64,000 bases of DNA, taken from positions 12,644,001 to 12,708,000 of the forward strand of contig OZ005601.1 in the NCBI GenBank assembly GCA_963930655.1. The letters are read 5' to 3'. Both the position numbers and the translations under genes were made by a program. Numbering within the stretch: the first letter of the stretch is position 1; each line of letters begins with the position of its first letter. Shown in pieces: positions 36,992-49,442 of the stretch. This DNA is from Myrica gale. Its lineage: Eukaryota > Streptophyta > Magnoliopsida > Fagales > Myricaceae. The notes under the pieces were generated by a model. That model was not told the origin of the DNA, did no database searches, and worked only from the letters and a program-made list of their open reading frames with translations.

Positions 36992-37004
36992 TGTCATGTT
37001 TTTT

Positions 37005-37165
37005 AATCTTTAGTTTTTTATTAGAACGGCACACCGTTTGTGAGGAACGACATGTCGTGTGAAGAAATCCACTCCTTATTTTTGGTGGGATAAGCAATCC
37101 ACTTCTTTTGTTGCGCTATCTATGGTCGTTTTGTGCATATTATCTGGGGTGCTTTGCTTAAAAAG
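37005..37165. repeat. Short, internally deleted copy of the 30488-32350 repeat
   Basis: The first part matches 30488-30560 and the rest matches about 32278-32345, joined at about 37075-37090. The central 1.7 kb of the long copy is missing. Confidence 0.7.
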
Positions 37166-37291
37166 AAAAATATAAGAAATAGGAAAAAGGTGTGCATACC
37201 CTTAATTGCTAGTTTACTCGGATATAATTCTACAGTCATATGCTAAAAAAAAGGGCTACTTTTGAGTCGTCCGGGGCGAGTCCTCCTACTC

Positions 37292-38332
37292 TTTTTTTTC
37301 TCGAAAAAAGAACCAATAGATTAAAAACAAGAACACAGAACGGAGAAAAAAAAAGACGAACACAAAGACAACAAGACGGACAGGACAGAGAAAACCAGCA
37401 AGATCCTCGGACGGATCAGAGGAGCCACTATATACTCCATGCAGGACAGAGGGAGTGATGGTCGGACATAGTAGGCAAAGCTACTAGGACCTGGACAAGC
37501 CAGTAAAGCGCCACAAAGGACGCTTAGCGAGACCCAACAAAGGGTCGGAAAAAAGTCACAAGGGCTCGAATAAGCCCACGAAAGGGGCGGACAGACGACG
37601 ACGGACCAACACCAACAACAAGCCCTAAACAGAGGGGCATGCCCAAAAGGGCGAAAACACAACAAAGCACAAGCCCTAAACAGAGGGGCGGGCCCAAACG
37701 GGCGACAACAGAGCAGCACACAAGCCCGAAACAAAGGGGCAGACCCAAACGGGTTTATTGGCGGTCCCGGGGAGAGCTGGGAAAGCTCTGGCCAGAGACG
37801 CGGCGGCGGCGGCGGCGGCGGCGCTGGTTGGCTGGAGGGTGAGATCCACGGCCCAAAAGATGCACAAGGACCCAGAGAGGCCAAATATGGAAAGAAAAAC
37901 ATAGATTGGGCGGCGGAAGAGGCCGCACGTGCGGCTACAAGCGGCGGCGCGTCAAATCCACGCGTCGCGCGTGGGGCGCGTGTGGGAAGACCCGCCATCG
38001 TCTCGCAGCCGGCGAAACGGCGCTGCAACGGTCTCGACGAGCTGATGCCAACGAGCCGGCGCGTGCGTGTCCAACGGAGACGTAAAGCACCGAAAACCGC
38101 CGGGAGACCACCTGCAAGAGAAAACCAAAACAACACCCAACCACACCACCAACAGCCGGACCAGAGAGAAACCCAGGGAAGATAGAAATGGGGGAGAGGA
38201 AAAGGAGAAGAAAAAAGGAGGAGGGGGTGAAGGAGGTGGACCTCCCCCCTCCTCCGTAGGGGCACTGCTTAGGGAAAAAACTAGAGAGTTGAGAGAGAAG
38301 GGAAAGTTTTGTCACAACTGGTTCTGGAATAA
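37292..38332 (-). mobile_element. 1.04-kb GC-rich retroposon with 15-bp TSD and poly(A)
   Basis: Flanked by the direct repeat CGAGTCCTCCTACTC (37277-37291 and 38333-38347). It begins on the + strand with TTTTTTTT, the oligo(A) tail of a minus-strand insert, so the 5' end is at 38332. It contains a (CGG)7 microsatellite at about 37800-37822 and three 51-bp tandem units starting at 37621, 37672 and 37723. The 314-codon minus-strand frame is a by-product of GC richness. Its two ends (CTCGAAAA...TAGATTA and CTCCCCCCTCCTCCGTAGG) reappear fused in the mini-copy at 62128-62271. It is probably a non-autonomous LINE derivative: no reverse transcriptase motif is present. Confidence 0.85.
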
Positions 38333-39618
38333 CGAGTCCTCCTACTCAAATTGGAAGCTCATCCTGAACGGGGTAGGCAAGTCTTTGTGTTGCTTTGTCC
38401 AAAAGTCTCAAGTGGATGAATTTACTAAATTCTGCCATGCATGCCATCTGAACACGAAGAATATTTTAGTGTTGTCATGCCTTTCCAATGACAACGACCT
38501 AAAGGGAGGAGGGTTCGTTAGGCCAAAGTCCTTTATTTTTTAATATGCAGAGGGTGAAACGACGTCATTTCACTCTCTGTCTTAAAAAATCAAAACGTGA
38601 AACAAAAAAAAGTCAAAACAGGGTGAAACGGTGCGTTTCACCCTGTTTTGAAAAAACTCCTCCCTCTTTCTCTCGACCCGCTCTCTCTCTCTCTCTCTTC
38701 TCACACGTTTATCCCCCTCTTTCTCTCTTCAAATTTTCTCTCCCTCTCCCTCTCTTCTCACACCGTCACACGTTCAGGCAGAGGTTTCAACCTTCAGCCG
38801 TTTCCAGTCATCCCGTGCTCGGTGCCCCGTTGCCTACTGTCGCACCAGGCCACCAATTTCTCCAGCTCCAGCCATGGCCACCAGCTTCTGAAGAATCTGA
38901 ACATGTGGCTCATGCTCCACCGCCCCACGCCCGCACCAGCCACCACTCACCAAGACCCCAAGCATATTAATATAACAATTAACAGTTTAACAACCAATTT
39001 TTCTCTCTTAAACTCGAATTTTCTCACCTCTCTCTCTCTCTTTCAAAGAATCACAGATTCGCAATAGGTAAGAAATTTTAATTTTTATGCATTGCAATTA
39101 TTTCGGAATTAGGGATTTTAAAATTAAATTGGGGATTGTAATGCAATTTAATTTTTAGACACTGCAATTATTTTGGAATTAGGAATTTTGACATGAAATT
39201 GGAGATTGTAATGCAATTTAATTTTTATGCACTGCAATTATTTCGGAATTATGTATTTTGACATTTTGTGAAATTGGGGATTGTAATGCAATTTAATTTT
39301 TATGAACTTCAATTTTAATTTTTAATTTTTAATTTTATTAATTTTAATTAATTTTATTGTAATATCAATGAATGCAATGTAATTAGATTGAAATTTGGAT
39401 TTGAATTAATTAGATTGGAATTTGGATTTTTGAGTTGTGATCCATTGTGAATATATGAATATCTAAATTTAATATTTTTTAATCAAAATGTTTTATGTTT
39501 CGGTTTGGTACTATAGTTCTGTTTATGTTTCGGTTGTACTTTTACATTTATTCTTCGAGTTCCTATTTTAAAGTGTCACATGTTGCCAATTTATTGATTG
39601 TCTTCATTTGTTTAGATA

Positions 39619-42283
39619 ATTAATAAGTTTGTGCTAAGAAAGTCATGCAGCGTGGAGTCATCTAATACTCCTAACGTGGTTACTAATTCTGAAACGGATA
39701 TTAGTTCAAAAATACCTCGCACTATATTTAGTCTAGATGATATTATTGCTGACCGATGGTTACGTAAACACATTGAAGAATATGATGCTGGGATTAGGGA
39801 TCAAGTTCATAGGGAGTACTTGATCAAAGGTCTTTTCAACCACGTAGCCGTGATTTTTCCAAGAAGCAATACGAGCAAGAAATGAGGGGTTTTAAGGAGT
39901 TATGGTATAAAGATTTTAATTGGTTAGAATATAGTGTATCAAAAGATGAGGCATATTGCTTGTGGTGTTATTTGTTTAGGCGGCCTAGAGGAAGGAAGTC
40001 CGGGAGATAAGTTTACATATACAGGATTTAGCAACTTCAAAAAGGTAGTGGAGATTTTTTGTGAACATGTTGGTGCACATGATAATGTTCACAATGAAGC
40101 TAGAAGACAATGTGAAACACTTGAAAATCAGCGACAAAGTGTGTCACACATGTTATCCGCACACGGACACGTTCAAGAGAATGCTAATCGCATTCATTTA
40201 ACAGCGGTTTTAGATGTCATTCATTATCTTTTGAGGCAATGATTAGTTTTTCATGGTCATGAAGAGTCTGGGAGTTCAACAAGGAAGGGCAATTTTCTTG
40301 AGCTTCTGAACGTGTTTTGTCAACGTGATGAAAAGGTTGCTAAGACACTTAACACTAATGCTCGTGGAAACAACTAAATGACTGCTCCAAATATTCAGAA
40401 GGAAATGGCGAGTGTTTGTGCAACTCAGACCACATTTGCCATCATTATAGAAATTGAGGATGAATTTCATTCTCTTATGGTTGATGAGTCTAGAGATAAT
40501 TCAGTGAAGGAGCAAATGGTAGTGATTTTGAGATATGTGAACATACATGGACAGGTGATTCAAAGGTTTCTTGGTGTGGACCATGTTCCTGATACTTGCT
40601 CTGAATTTTTGAAAAAATGGTTTGCCCCTCATCTTTGGAGTCATTTATACTTTGCGCCACAATGTATTATTTTTGACATATTGGACCCCTTAACTTCCAC
40701 ATTTTTCAATTTAGACTCTATACCCAAATTGTCCGTCAATTTAGATGGATTCCGTCAAAATATGTATACATTGCCCCCTTATCTCTGGAGGTATGTACAC
40801 ATTGCTCACTTATCTTTGGGGCATTTACACATTGTACCCACATTTTGACGGAATACGTCTAAATTGACGGCCAATTTGGGTACGGGGACCAAATTAAAAA
40901 ATGTGAAAGTTAAGAGATCCAACGTGTCAAAAATAATATATCAGGGTGCAAAGTTTAAATGTCCTTAAAGATGAGGAGCAAAGTGTATTTAACCCTTGAA
41001 AAAAACTACAGACAAATTGTTTGCAAGACATGGGTCGTCAATATCCAGATTGAGAGGTCATAGGTATGATGGGGCATCAAACATGCGAGGCGAGTTCAAT
41101 TGGTTGAAGTCGCTCATATTTTTAATTATACTTCCATGATTGTGAATATAGTCGGAGCGTCATGTAAAAGGAAAGATGATCTTCAACAAAGTTGTCATGG
41201 GAAGATAGTTGAGCGGTTGGACAAGGGAGAGATTTCTAGTTTGAAGGGGGAAAATTAAAAAATAAGTCTCGCACAACCAGGTGATTACTATATTTCATTA
41301 TAATATTAATAGACTATTTAGCTTTTTATTTTTTATGTTTTTATAATTTCAATAATATTATATGTGACACTCGTTGGGGTTCATACCACCTTACAATAAT
41401 ATGTCTCTTCACCATGTGGTCATCAGTATTGGAAGTGCTTGAACACATAAAAAAGGGTGGTACTCTCCCAAAACAAAGATTCATGGCTATGAGTTTGATG
41501 GATAAGATGGAAAGTTTTGAGTTTGTATTCACTATGCATCTATTGAGGAATATAATGGGAATTACAAACGAATTATCACAGGTCGTACAACGAGAAGATC
41601 AAGACATTGTTAATGCTATGGGTTTGGTTGGAGTTGTGAATGAACAGTTGCAAGAATTGAGAGAGATAGAATGAGATGGTTTTTGGAAGAAGTCAAAATT
41701 TTTTATGTGGATAACTCTATTAGTGTGCCAAATATGGAAGACATTATACCAACTCAAAGTCGTTTGAGGCATGGAGGGGAAACTGTTACTTATTTCCATA
41801 ATTTTCGTGTGGAAGTTGTTTGTCAGGTTATTGATTTGATCATTCAGGAGATGAATAATCAGCTCACAGAAGCAAGTATGGAGTTACTTCTTTGCATAGC
41901 ATGTCTTGATCCAAAAAATTCATTTTCAATGTTTGATCATGCTAAGTTACGTCGTCTTGCTGAACTTTTTCCAGAAGATTCCACAGTAGATGATCATTTG
42001 GTACTTAAAAATTAGCTTAATACCTATATTAGAGATGCTAGAAGAAATGATGGTTTTTCTGGGCTTCAAGATATTGGAAGTCTTGCTATGAAGATGGTTG
42101 AGACCAAAAAGAATACTCTATTTCCATTAGTTTATCGACTTATTGAGTTGACATTGATCTTATTAGTTGCGACTGCAACCGTTGAAAGATTATTTTTTGC
42201 CGTGAAGATCATCAATAATTGCATGATAGTGTGCATCGAGCAAGGAGTTTTTAAAACTATTGAGAATGAAGCCATTTTGTAAC
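39619..42283 (+). pseudogene. TTF-type/ZMYM1-like hAT transposase pseudogene, copy 2
   Basis: The start codon position of copy 1 (ATG) is TTA here. Conserved pieces include LRKSCSVESSNTPNVVTNSE, RDQVHREYLIKG (glutamine kept where copy 1 has a stop), FSNFKKVVEIFCEHVGAHDN, EMASVCATQTTFAIIIEIED, SVKEQMVVILRYVNIHGQVI, ACLDPKNSFSMFDHAKLRRL and VATATVERLFFAVKIINN. A one-base loss near 39830, a stop at 40377, the nested MITE at 40618 and a deletion in the C-terminal domain (after KIIN) inactivate it. Confidence 0.88.
40618..40995. mobile_element. Foldback Mutator-like MITE with 9-bp TSD, nested in hAT copy 2
   Basis: 378 bp, flanked by the identical nonamer TTGAAAAAA (40609-40617 and 40996-41004). 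Long inverted repeats run from the ends, with ACTTTGC, AATTTAGA and ATTTGGGTACGGGGACC forms, leaving a short central loop. It interrupts the transposase after SEFLKKW. The second family copy is at 63155. Confidence 0.93.
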
Positions 42284-42481
42284 ATTTTTAGAAGATGTAA
42301 TTGTCACCTCTCAGTCGTAGTACATAGTATGGTACATGTATTCTAATATTTTAATATTTTTAGTCTTTAATTTTCGATATTTTTACTCTAAGACAATTTT
42401 TTGCATTACAGAGGAAAAAAATCTTATCGTTTCGCCTTTAAAGTTTGACCCTTTTGGATTTTAATCCTTATTCCGCCACTG

Positions 42482-43740
42482 ATAAATCCCTTTTTGACTC
42501 GTGACATGGACCAATCAATCAATTTTCTTTTTGTCAAAAAACATACACTCACAAAAATATCTAAGCTCCTTAACATATTTTGTCGTTTTGTCATCATCTT
42601 ATAGGAGAAGCTAGGAACATCATCTATACTCTATGGTGTGGTGTGGATTCCTTTTCGCTAGAAATTTATTAGAAGAAATACAATTTTCACCTACGATTTT
42701 TCATAGGTTTTATACTTTATACTATAAACTATCAGTTTTGACACATCGCAAAAATTATCTAGAAATGTTTAGATTAAAATGACGATAATATCCTTGACCC
42801 ACTTTACATATATTGAATATATTGTTGTCAATTGATTAGTTTCTCGAGAGTATTGTTATCAAACATAGGATGCAAAATATCTAACACCGATAGTTAGAGG
42901 GAGCTTGAAGTAGTCTTCCTACAGATCAGCTGACAATTTAAAGTCATTTTTGGTTAGGTCTCTGCAATAACATTACTTCGTGCTCTTTAATGTAGTTCCA
43001 AAACCTGACTCTGCAGTAGTTTGCCAATTACTCTAACCTACACATGGACCTCAATAACCTCCATGCAGAAACATTGATAGTTCTATAAAACTGATTCCCG
43101 CTCCTCCCTCTGTTGTTAACTTGCGAATCAAATTCCTCAAGACAGATAAGTCTAAAGATCCTGCAACCAGTAAGATTTCAAGAAGCATCTGCTTCAGATT
43201 TTTATTCATAGTAACATGTGTTGTTCATCATTTTCCAGTAATCAATGAGTCGCGTTAAGTAGGGCATATTTGTTTGTCATTTGTCCAGCAAAATTGAGGG
43301 CTTATTAAAAAAACTACAAAATTACTTATAAAACCTAAGTTCGGTGTTGTTCGGCCCATTAGGTGCCCAGAATCGTGGGCCAAACCGACTCAGTCGATCC
43401 TGAGATATTTTGGGCCGATAGCCGAACCGGGTTGTACAAAAACTGACCCGGCCTGATCGGTTTTGGCCGGTTTGAATCGGCTCGATCAAATCCGGCCCAA
43501 AACTGTTCAGCCCTACAGCAAATAAGTCACTTTTAGATGGTGCATATTTTTTCTTTATTCTCTTGACTTAGCAGACAAGGTTGGGGAATTAACACTGAAA
43601 AAGGATGTGGAAATTCGAGTAGATTTCCCACAAGCGGCCGCCTGCCCTGATTCCACAACATATGACGGAAATTTGGTGGGACCAAATGACCGTTGAACCG
43701 CGCAGTGCGCGCACACCAGTTACACAGATATAATGGCCAT
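42482..43740. other. Upstream region of the chitinase gene with a degenerate hAT-like patch
   Basis: Mostly unremarkable AT-rich DNA. About 43335-43515 is rich in GGCCGGTTT/GGCCCA motifs and ends CTGTTCAGCCCTA, identical to the right end of the hAT MITE at 19935, but the left end is not recognisable. It is a decayed relative. Confidence 0.4.
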
Positions 43741-43766
43741 CAGATCAGAGTAGGATCTCTTTTCTC

Positions 43767-43774
43767 CTATAAAG
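43767..43774 (+). promoter_or_regulatory. TATA box of the chitinase gene
   Basis: CTATAAAG lies about 95 bases upstream of the ATG, with a short A/C-rich leader after it, a normal arrangement for this family. Its retention suggests the locus may still be transcribed. Confidence 0.6.
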
Positions 43775-43860
43775 GGTGCTTCTCAGAACACCGCAAAGCA
43801 CCAAGCCAAAAGCAAGTCTAAAAAGTGACTGCTGAGTGATCTGAACACTTGCAAACATAG

Positions 43861-44760
<900 letters not shown>

Positions 44761-45841
44761 AACTGCGAGTCACCCTCTAGTGGGTACGCAGTTAATAATA
44801 CCGAAGTAGAGGGGTTTACACATCTTCCAGACTTCCACAGCATATCTAAGCTCTCTACAGATCTATAATGCATGTGCTACGAACAAATAAAAGCTAAAAA
44901 ATGCCAGAGCATCTATCCATCAACTTTAATCCTCGTTTCTCCAATCTCTCTCTCTCTCTCCAAAATTTCTCTCTCTTTATTTCTTGAAGAATTTAATCTG
45001 CACGTGTGCATGAAAGGGCATTATATTTGGAGATGTCAAGACACATTTCGAGGGTTTTATCATATGGAGTCAGACAAACTAAAGGAATTAATGCAACAAG
45101 GCTACCATATATATGTTTGATTAATTAGCACTATATGCACAAGAAATTTAGTAATTAATTAAGAATAAGAAAATCAAGAAACAAGACAAAATTATTATTA
45201 TTTTGACAACGAGGAATTTCTTTGTATCTAATCTTTTCACTGGGCTCGGGACATATTAGTTGGCCTAACTGAAATGCACCAACAAATCCTGAATACTTAG
45301 AATTAACATCCCCTAACCAACTAAGTATCAGTTAAGCCAAGGGAAGACACAAGTATTTAAATTAAAAAGTAATGTTAGTACTTGAATCAACCCCTAATTA
45401 CGTATCTATTAAGTCGAGGCAAGACTCAAGTATTTAAATTCAAAAATGATGTTCACTATCATAAAGATAGCGACTGTTGATCTCTCAGCCTACCAAAAAG
45501 AAAAATTATCTACTTAAAGAAAAAGGTAAAACAAGAGCTTTCTATGGCATTCGCTTGTGTTTTCCAAAACAAAAAATATGGTGAAAATGGTAATTCAAGC
45601 TCATATATACATTAAAGGGTACTGCATCTGCTACTTACTACACAAATTTGCATATGTTTTTTTGGCTCATAAATTACTCCACTATTTCATGTGGTTTTAC
45701 TTTTTTTTTCAATTTAGTATTTCTTGGGATTAGCAATTTTTAATTCTCCCCCGAAATTTCTTGGGGTTAGCAATTTGCCTCAAGAAGGTCTTTTCATCCA
45801 AACAAAAACGACAAAACATGACGCATAAGCATATTTAATTT
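44761..45841. other. Chitinase 3' flank and spacer
   Basis: Contains the probable polyadenylation signal at 44886-44891 and a (CT)n tract at about 44945-44960. No other gene is recognised. Confidence 0.35.
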
Positions 45842-46159
45842 GAGAAATGCTGGGCGTCCCGCCCGCGTCCCCCCCGCGTCCCGCTGGGCTGACGTGGAGC
45901 GGGACGCCCAGCACACTAACCCATCTTAAAATGTTTAGACCGGACCGGCTGTGGGGGTTAATTTCCCTTTTCCCGCATACCCAGCTTCACTCTTCGTTTC
46001 AAAATCGAAATCTCTAACCCCCTTTGTGCACTCGAACCCGCATACCCAGCTCTTTGCCTTTCCGTCCATACCCATCCACCAGTTTAGCTTTCTCTCTTCC
46101 ATTTATATCCGAGCTTGCTCTTCTTCTTCCCTTTTCTTGCTCAGACGTTCTTAGCCACC

Positions 46160-46183
46160 ATGTCTTTAAGATGGCTCAGTCGA
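46160..46183 (+). pseudogene. ADF6: Captured ADF6-like first exon with 5' UTR
   Basis: ATG at 46160 reads MSLRWLSR and is followed at once by a donor site (GTATCT). Arabidopsis ADF6 begins MSFRGLSR, with the intron at the same place and phase. A pyrimidine-rich leader typical of a 5' UTR extends back towards the left terminal repeat. This exon plus 47379-47529 are the only ADF coding pieces in the element. Confidence 0.75.
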
Positions 46184-47378
46184 GTATCTCTCTTTTTCTC
46201 TCTGTGTTTTGGTTTTATTGCAGCTAGTTACTTTGAACCATAGGAATACAACCGGCAATTCATATGCGAACTAACCATATCTGTTTTTTGTATCTGAACG
46301 GATCTTTAATCGTTCTTGATGTATTTTCTTTTTTCACTTCCTAAATATTCGACTTGGATGGAAACTTAGATCACTTGTTTCTTGGTTCATTTGACTGCTA
46401 ACGAAATTCGTGAAAATATAAAAAGATTGATTTGTTTTTCTCTAGTGGAGGATTGGTTGCCAGTTAAATTAAAAACCTCAGAGTTTCTCACAATATGTAA
46501 TATCTATGCGATCCCTATTTGGTATTTTCTCATCTTTTCTGGCATCCATTTTTATGCATGTCAAATCTGGTTGAAATTTGTTGACTGGATGACTGTACTT
46601 TCTGAAGTTTCTAGAACTCAGTTCAACTATTGTCTATGTTTGAAGTGAAATAGGTTAATTTGATATAGACCTAGATCTAAAAGATAAGATGAGGGCCTCA
46701 AAGGGTGTATGCCACAAATGATATGTTTTAGATAATATTTTTAGATGTTCTTAATGTATTTCGTTGCTTTACCTATGCATTAATTGATCTTACGGAATGT
46801 CCTTTATGTTTTCAAATCTGTTCCTGATGCTGATGTGGGTAAGGCTTGTGTTGAATTCTAATTTAAAACTTTCTACTTAATGGATTTTGAACTTTGGCTT
46901 TTTATGAGAAGTTGGTGCCCATATTTTTGCTTTGTTATTGAGCAACTGAGGAAAACAGAGAAAAGTAAGCTCTAGTTTTGACAATGCGGTTTTGTTTCTT
47001 ATGCTGGGTTCGATTTTCTGAAGAGAAAATGGATTATGAGAGTACTTGTGGAAGGACTGTTGCTGTGACCAAGCCTGTATGCTGACCACAGTTTACGTAT
47101 TTGTTCCTGTAGTTGTCACTACCAGCTTTTCAAAATTACCTTTCCTTTTTTCCATGTTTTATTCTACCATCATTTGTACTACTTGTTTTTCCAAAACACG
47201 CCTTTTCAAGTCTCTGGCAATTGTGTAGCACTAAGAGTTTATCCTAGTTTTCATTGCTCGTTTCAAGTATCATTGTGTTTATCTTTTGTCATACAGCAAT
47301 GGCACATTAGCATTATTATTGGGGTACTTTGGCTTAAGATCTTATTTTTAATGATTCATTGCATGACATTGGAATCAG

Positions 47379-47529
47379 GTCTCCTTCATCCTCTCGAATT
47401 CGTGCAAAGATGCTCTATGCCACATCTAAAGACAAGTTTAGACGTGAGCTGGATGGTGTCCACTATGAGATTCAGGCTACTGACCCTACTGAGATGGATC
47501 TTGAAGTGATCAGAGACCGTGCACACTGA
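47379..47529 (+). pseudogene. ADF6: Captured ADF6-like last exon
   Basis: After the acceptor ATCAG at 47378 the frame, entering in phase 2, reads SPSSSRIRAKMLYATSKDKF, RRELDGVHYEIQATDPTEMD and LEVIRDRAH before TGA. This is the C-terminal actin-binding part of actin-depolymerising factor (cofilin fold), closest to ADF6. The central exon, which supplies most of the fold including the FVT..NCQKSKIFF region, is absent from 46184-47378, and joining exon 1 to this exon is out of frame. It cannot encode a working ADF. Confidence 0.9.
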
Positions 47530-47980
47530 ATGGTTTTTCAAGCTAGTTCTTCGTTGGAGATAAGATCTGATAGGGTTTTGCCAACCTATGAATTAGCTAT
47601 CCCAATGCAGAACCCATTTTTGACACTAGATAGTGTTGCACAATCCTTGAATAAACTGACATCTGTGAGGCATACTAGTTATATATCCGATAACCGAGAA
47701 AGACAATTTCTTATTGATTCTGGATTCTCATGGGAAAATTAGTTTGTAAATCGATATTTGCAAATTAGTGATGCAAGGCATCTTGTGAAATTGGTCTCAA
47801 GAAGAATTCCTGTAAACTGATATGTAGAAATTCTTCATGTACATTAACTTGGGATATATGCAAAGCAGCGAAATTGCTCTTGCCCTTAATCTCCCCTGCT
47901 TCAATTCTTGTGTCTTCACCTATCATCTCCTCTGTGGATTTCCTTTTTGATTCAGTAGCCCTGCCGAAAGAAAGAGCTGA

Positions 47981-48022
47981 TACATCGAGCGCGTTTAGCA
48001 CCTCCAATTGTTCCTTGGCCAT
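47981..48022 (-). pseudogene. PHT1: Captured start of a PHT1 phosphate transporter
   Basis: On the minus strand a frame opens MAKEQLEVLNALDV, the invariant first 14 residues of plant PHT1 high-affinity phosphate transporters, then breaks into unrelated sequence (SALSFGRATESKRKS). The next expected residues (AKTQWYHF) are absent, so the copied piece ends abruptly inside the first coding exon. Upstream sequence up to about 48200 may be its leader. Confidence 0.75.
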
Positions 48023-49342
48023 GGTTATGCGCTATCTCACTTACAAACTGCCTTGTCTTTGCCCAATCTCTCTCCCTCTATCTCTCCCAGACGGACAAGT
48101 TCTTTTCCTCTGCTATCTGCTGGAGTTGCACAAGAGCGTTCAGGTTCGAATAAGACCAACTTTTCTACGGGAGTGACTAGAATCTTTCATTGGACATGTG
48201 AACAAACATAAGATTTCGTATACAAATATAGCATTAAAGGGGCAGAAAAGCTTCAAATTCTGTCATGATTTATAAAGAAAGAGAAATACTAGGCGAATCC
48301 AATTTCATAACATATCCTATATCGACCAATTATAGCACTTAAAAATTGAGTATAGAACGATTGTCCGAAGAGTAGATATAAATCTATTATTTGTACTAGG
48401 AAAAACATAAGTAAAGTTTCAAGATAGTTGTCAAGCCACCATATAGTTAATGTAGTTAATGTATTGCAATAAAGGGCATTGCCACGTTTTTAAGCACTGA
48501 ATAAAACAGAAACAAAACAAGGACGAAAATATTACAATCAAGATACTCTCCAGGAGCATGATTTTCATCAATTAAAACTTCCACTTCACCGGGCAAACCA
48601 TGTATATCCTCCTTTTTTGGAGTATAGAACATGAGTGTTGAACTTAAAAATTTCAGGTTTCCTATTTTTGAAAAAGCTAACTTTAAAACTTTATTCGGCA
48701 TTAGATACTGAAAAAACTAACCTAGTAAATCATCTTACTAAATATGATAGCCCATTGTAATTGTCAATTGGGGATGGTCATTGTCACAATACAAATGCCG
48801 ATATTATAAAGAGGAAGAAAATCAAACTACAAGCCTTATTGATGGTCGCAAGGGTCCACCAAATCAAGATTCAGGGGCCTTCTTTTTTGTCTGTTTAGTT
48901 AGGCATTTTAGTGAACACCTACGCGAGCCTTTATGCAAACCCAGCAAGAAGAGCAAACCAAAATAAGAGTAGTCAGCCATCAGCAAAATCGAGAATAGCT
49001 GCAAGAAATAAAGGAACAAAAAGCCAACATTCAGGAGACAATCTAGATAAGAGACAAACCAAAAGAATTGACATAACCAAACACTTGCCTTCAGATTTAT
49101 TTCCTGACACTTGCGGTTAAATGTAGGAAAAGTGGAATCAAATGCGAACAAGGGAACTATTATCAATAGGAAGAAAATCGAGCTACATACCGTATAGAAC
49201 AGAAAGAAATAATATTCGCAATAATCTTAGTGCCAGAAGATTTCAGAACCGTGCCTACCACCCACTACCATTATTGGTAGAATTTCAAAAATTTAAAAGA
49301 GTTGCCTGAAGGAACAAAAAAAAAAAAAGAACAGACACTCAC

Positions 49343-49442
49343 CTCGGTTCAGTGTATGGAGCAGCTGTTGTTGGTCGCTTGAAGGAACTGCAACTTTTGG
49401 GTCTAATGTTCCTTCCAGTTCAAGTTTCAGGATGTTCTTTGC
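49343..49442 (-). pseudogene. Captured exon of an unidentified gene
   Basis: On the minus strand an acceptor (TATATAG) at 49443 and a strong donor (GTGAGTG) at 49342 bound 100 nt that stay open: AKNILKLELEGTLDPKVAV, then PSSDQQQLLHTLNR. Codon pattern and splice sites make it exon-like, but I do not recognise the family. A second exon-like minus-strand stretch (KKEDIHGLPGEVEVLIDENH) lies at about 48565-48630 and may come from the same donor gene. Confidence 0.5.

Larger units (their letters stand above)
38526..42481 (+). mobile_element. Second TTF/ZMYM1-like hAT element, left end truncated
   Basis: Shares the leader TATTTTTTAATATGCAGAGG onward with element 1 but lacks its first roughly 150 bp, including the left inverted repeat. 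The right end GCCACTG at 42481 is kept. No target duplication is possible. A 378-bp foldback MITE is nested inside (40618-40995). The first intron has expanded a different set of tandem repeats (39080-39420). Confidence 0.85.

Noticed and set aside
37321..38265. 314-codon minus-strand open frame rich in proline, arginine and cysteine
   Set aside because: It lies wholly inside a GC-rich retroposon with an A tail and target duplication, overlaps frames on both strands and contains a tandem repeat; no protein family is recognisable.
38648..39067. Overlapping + strand frames of about 140 codons
   Set aside because: Serine/proline/leucine translation of CT-rich leader sequence of the second TTF-type hAT element; not conserved with copy 1 as protein.
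47530..47742. 70-codon frame directly after the ADF-like stop codon
   Set aside because: Starts immediately at the stop, has no recognisable family and lies in captured non-coding DNA; most likely a chance frame or 3' UTR.
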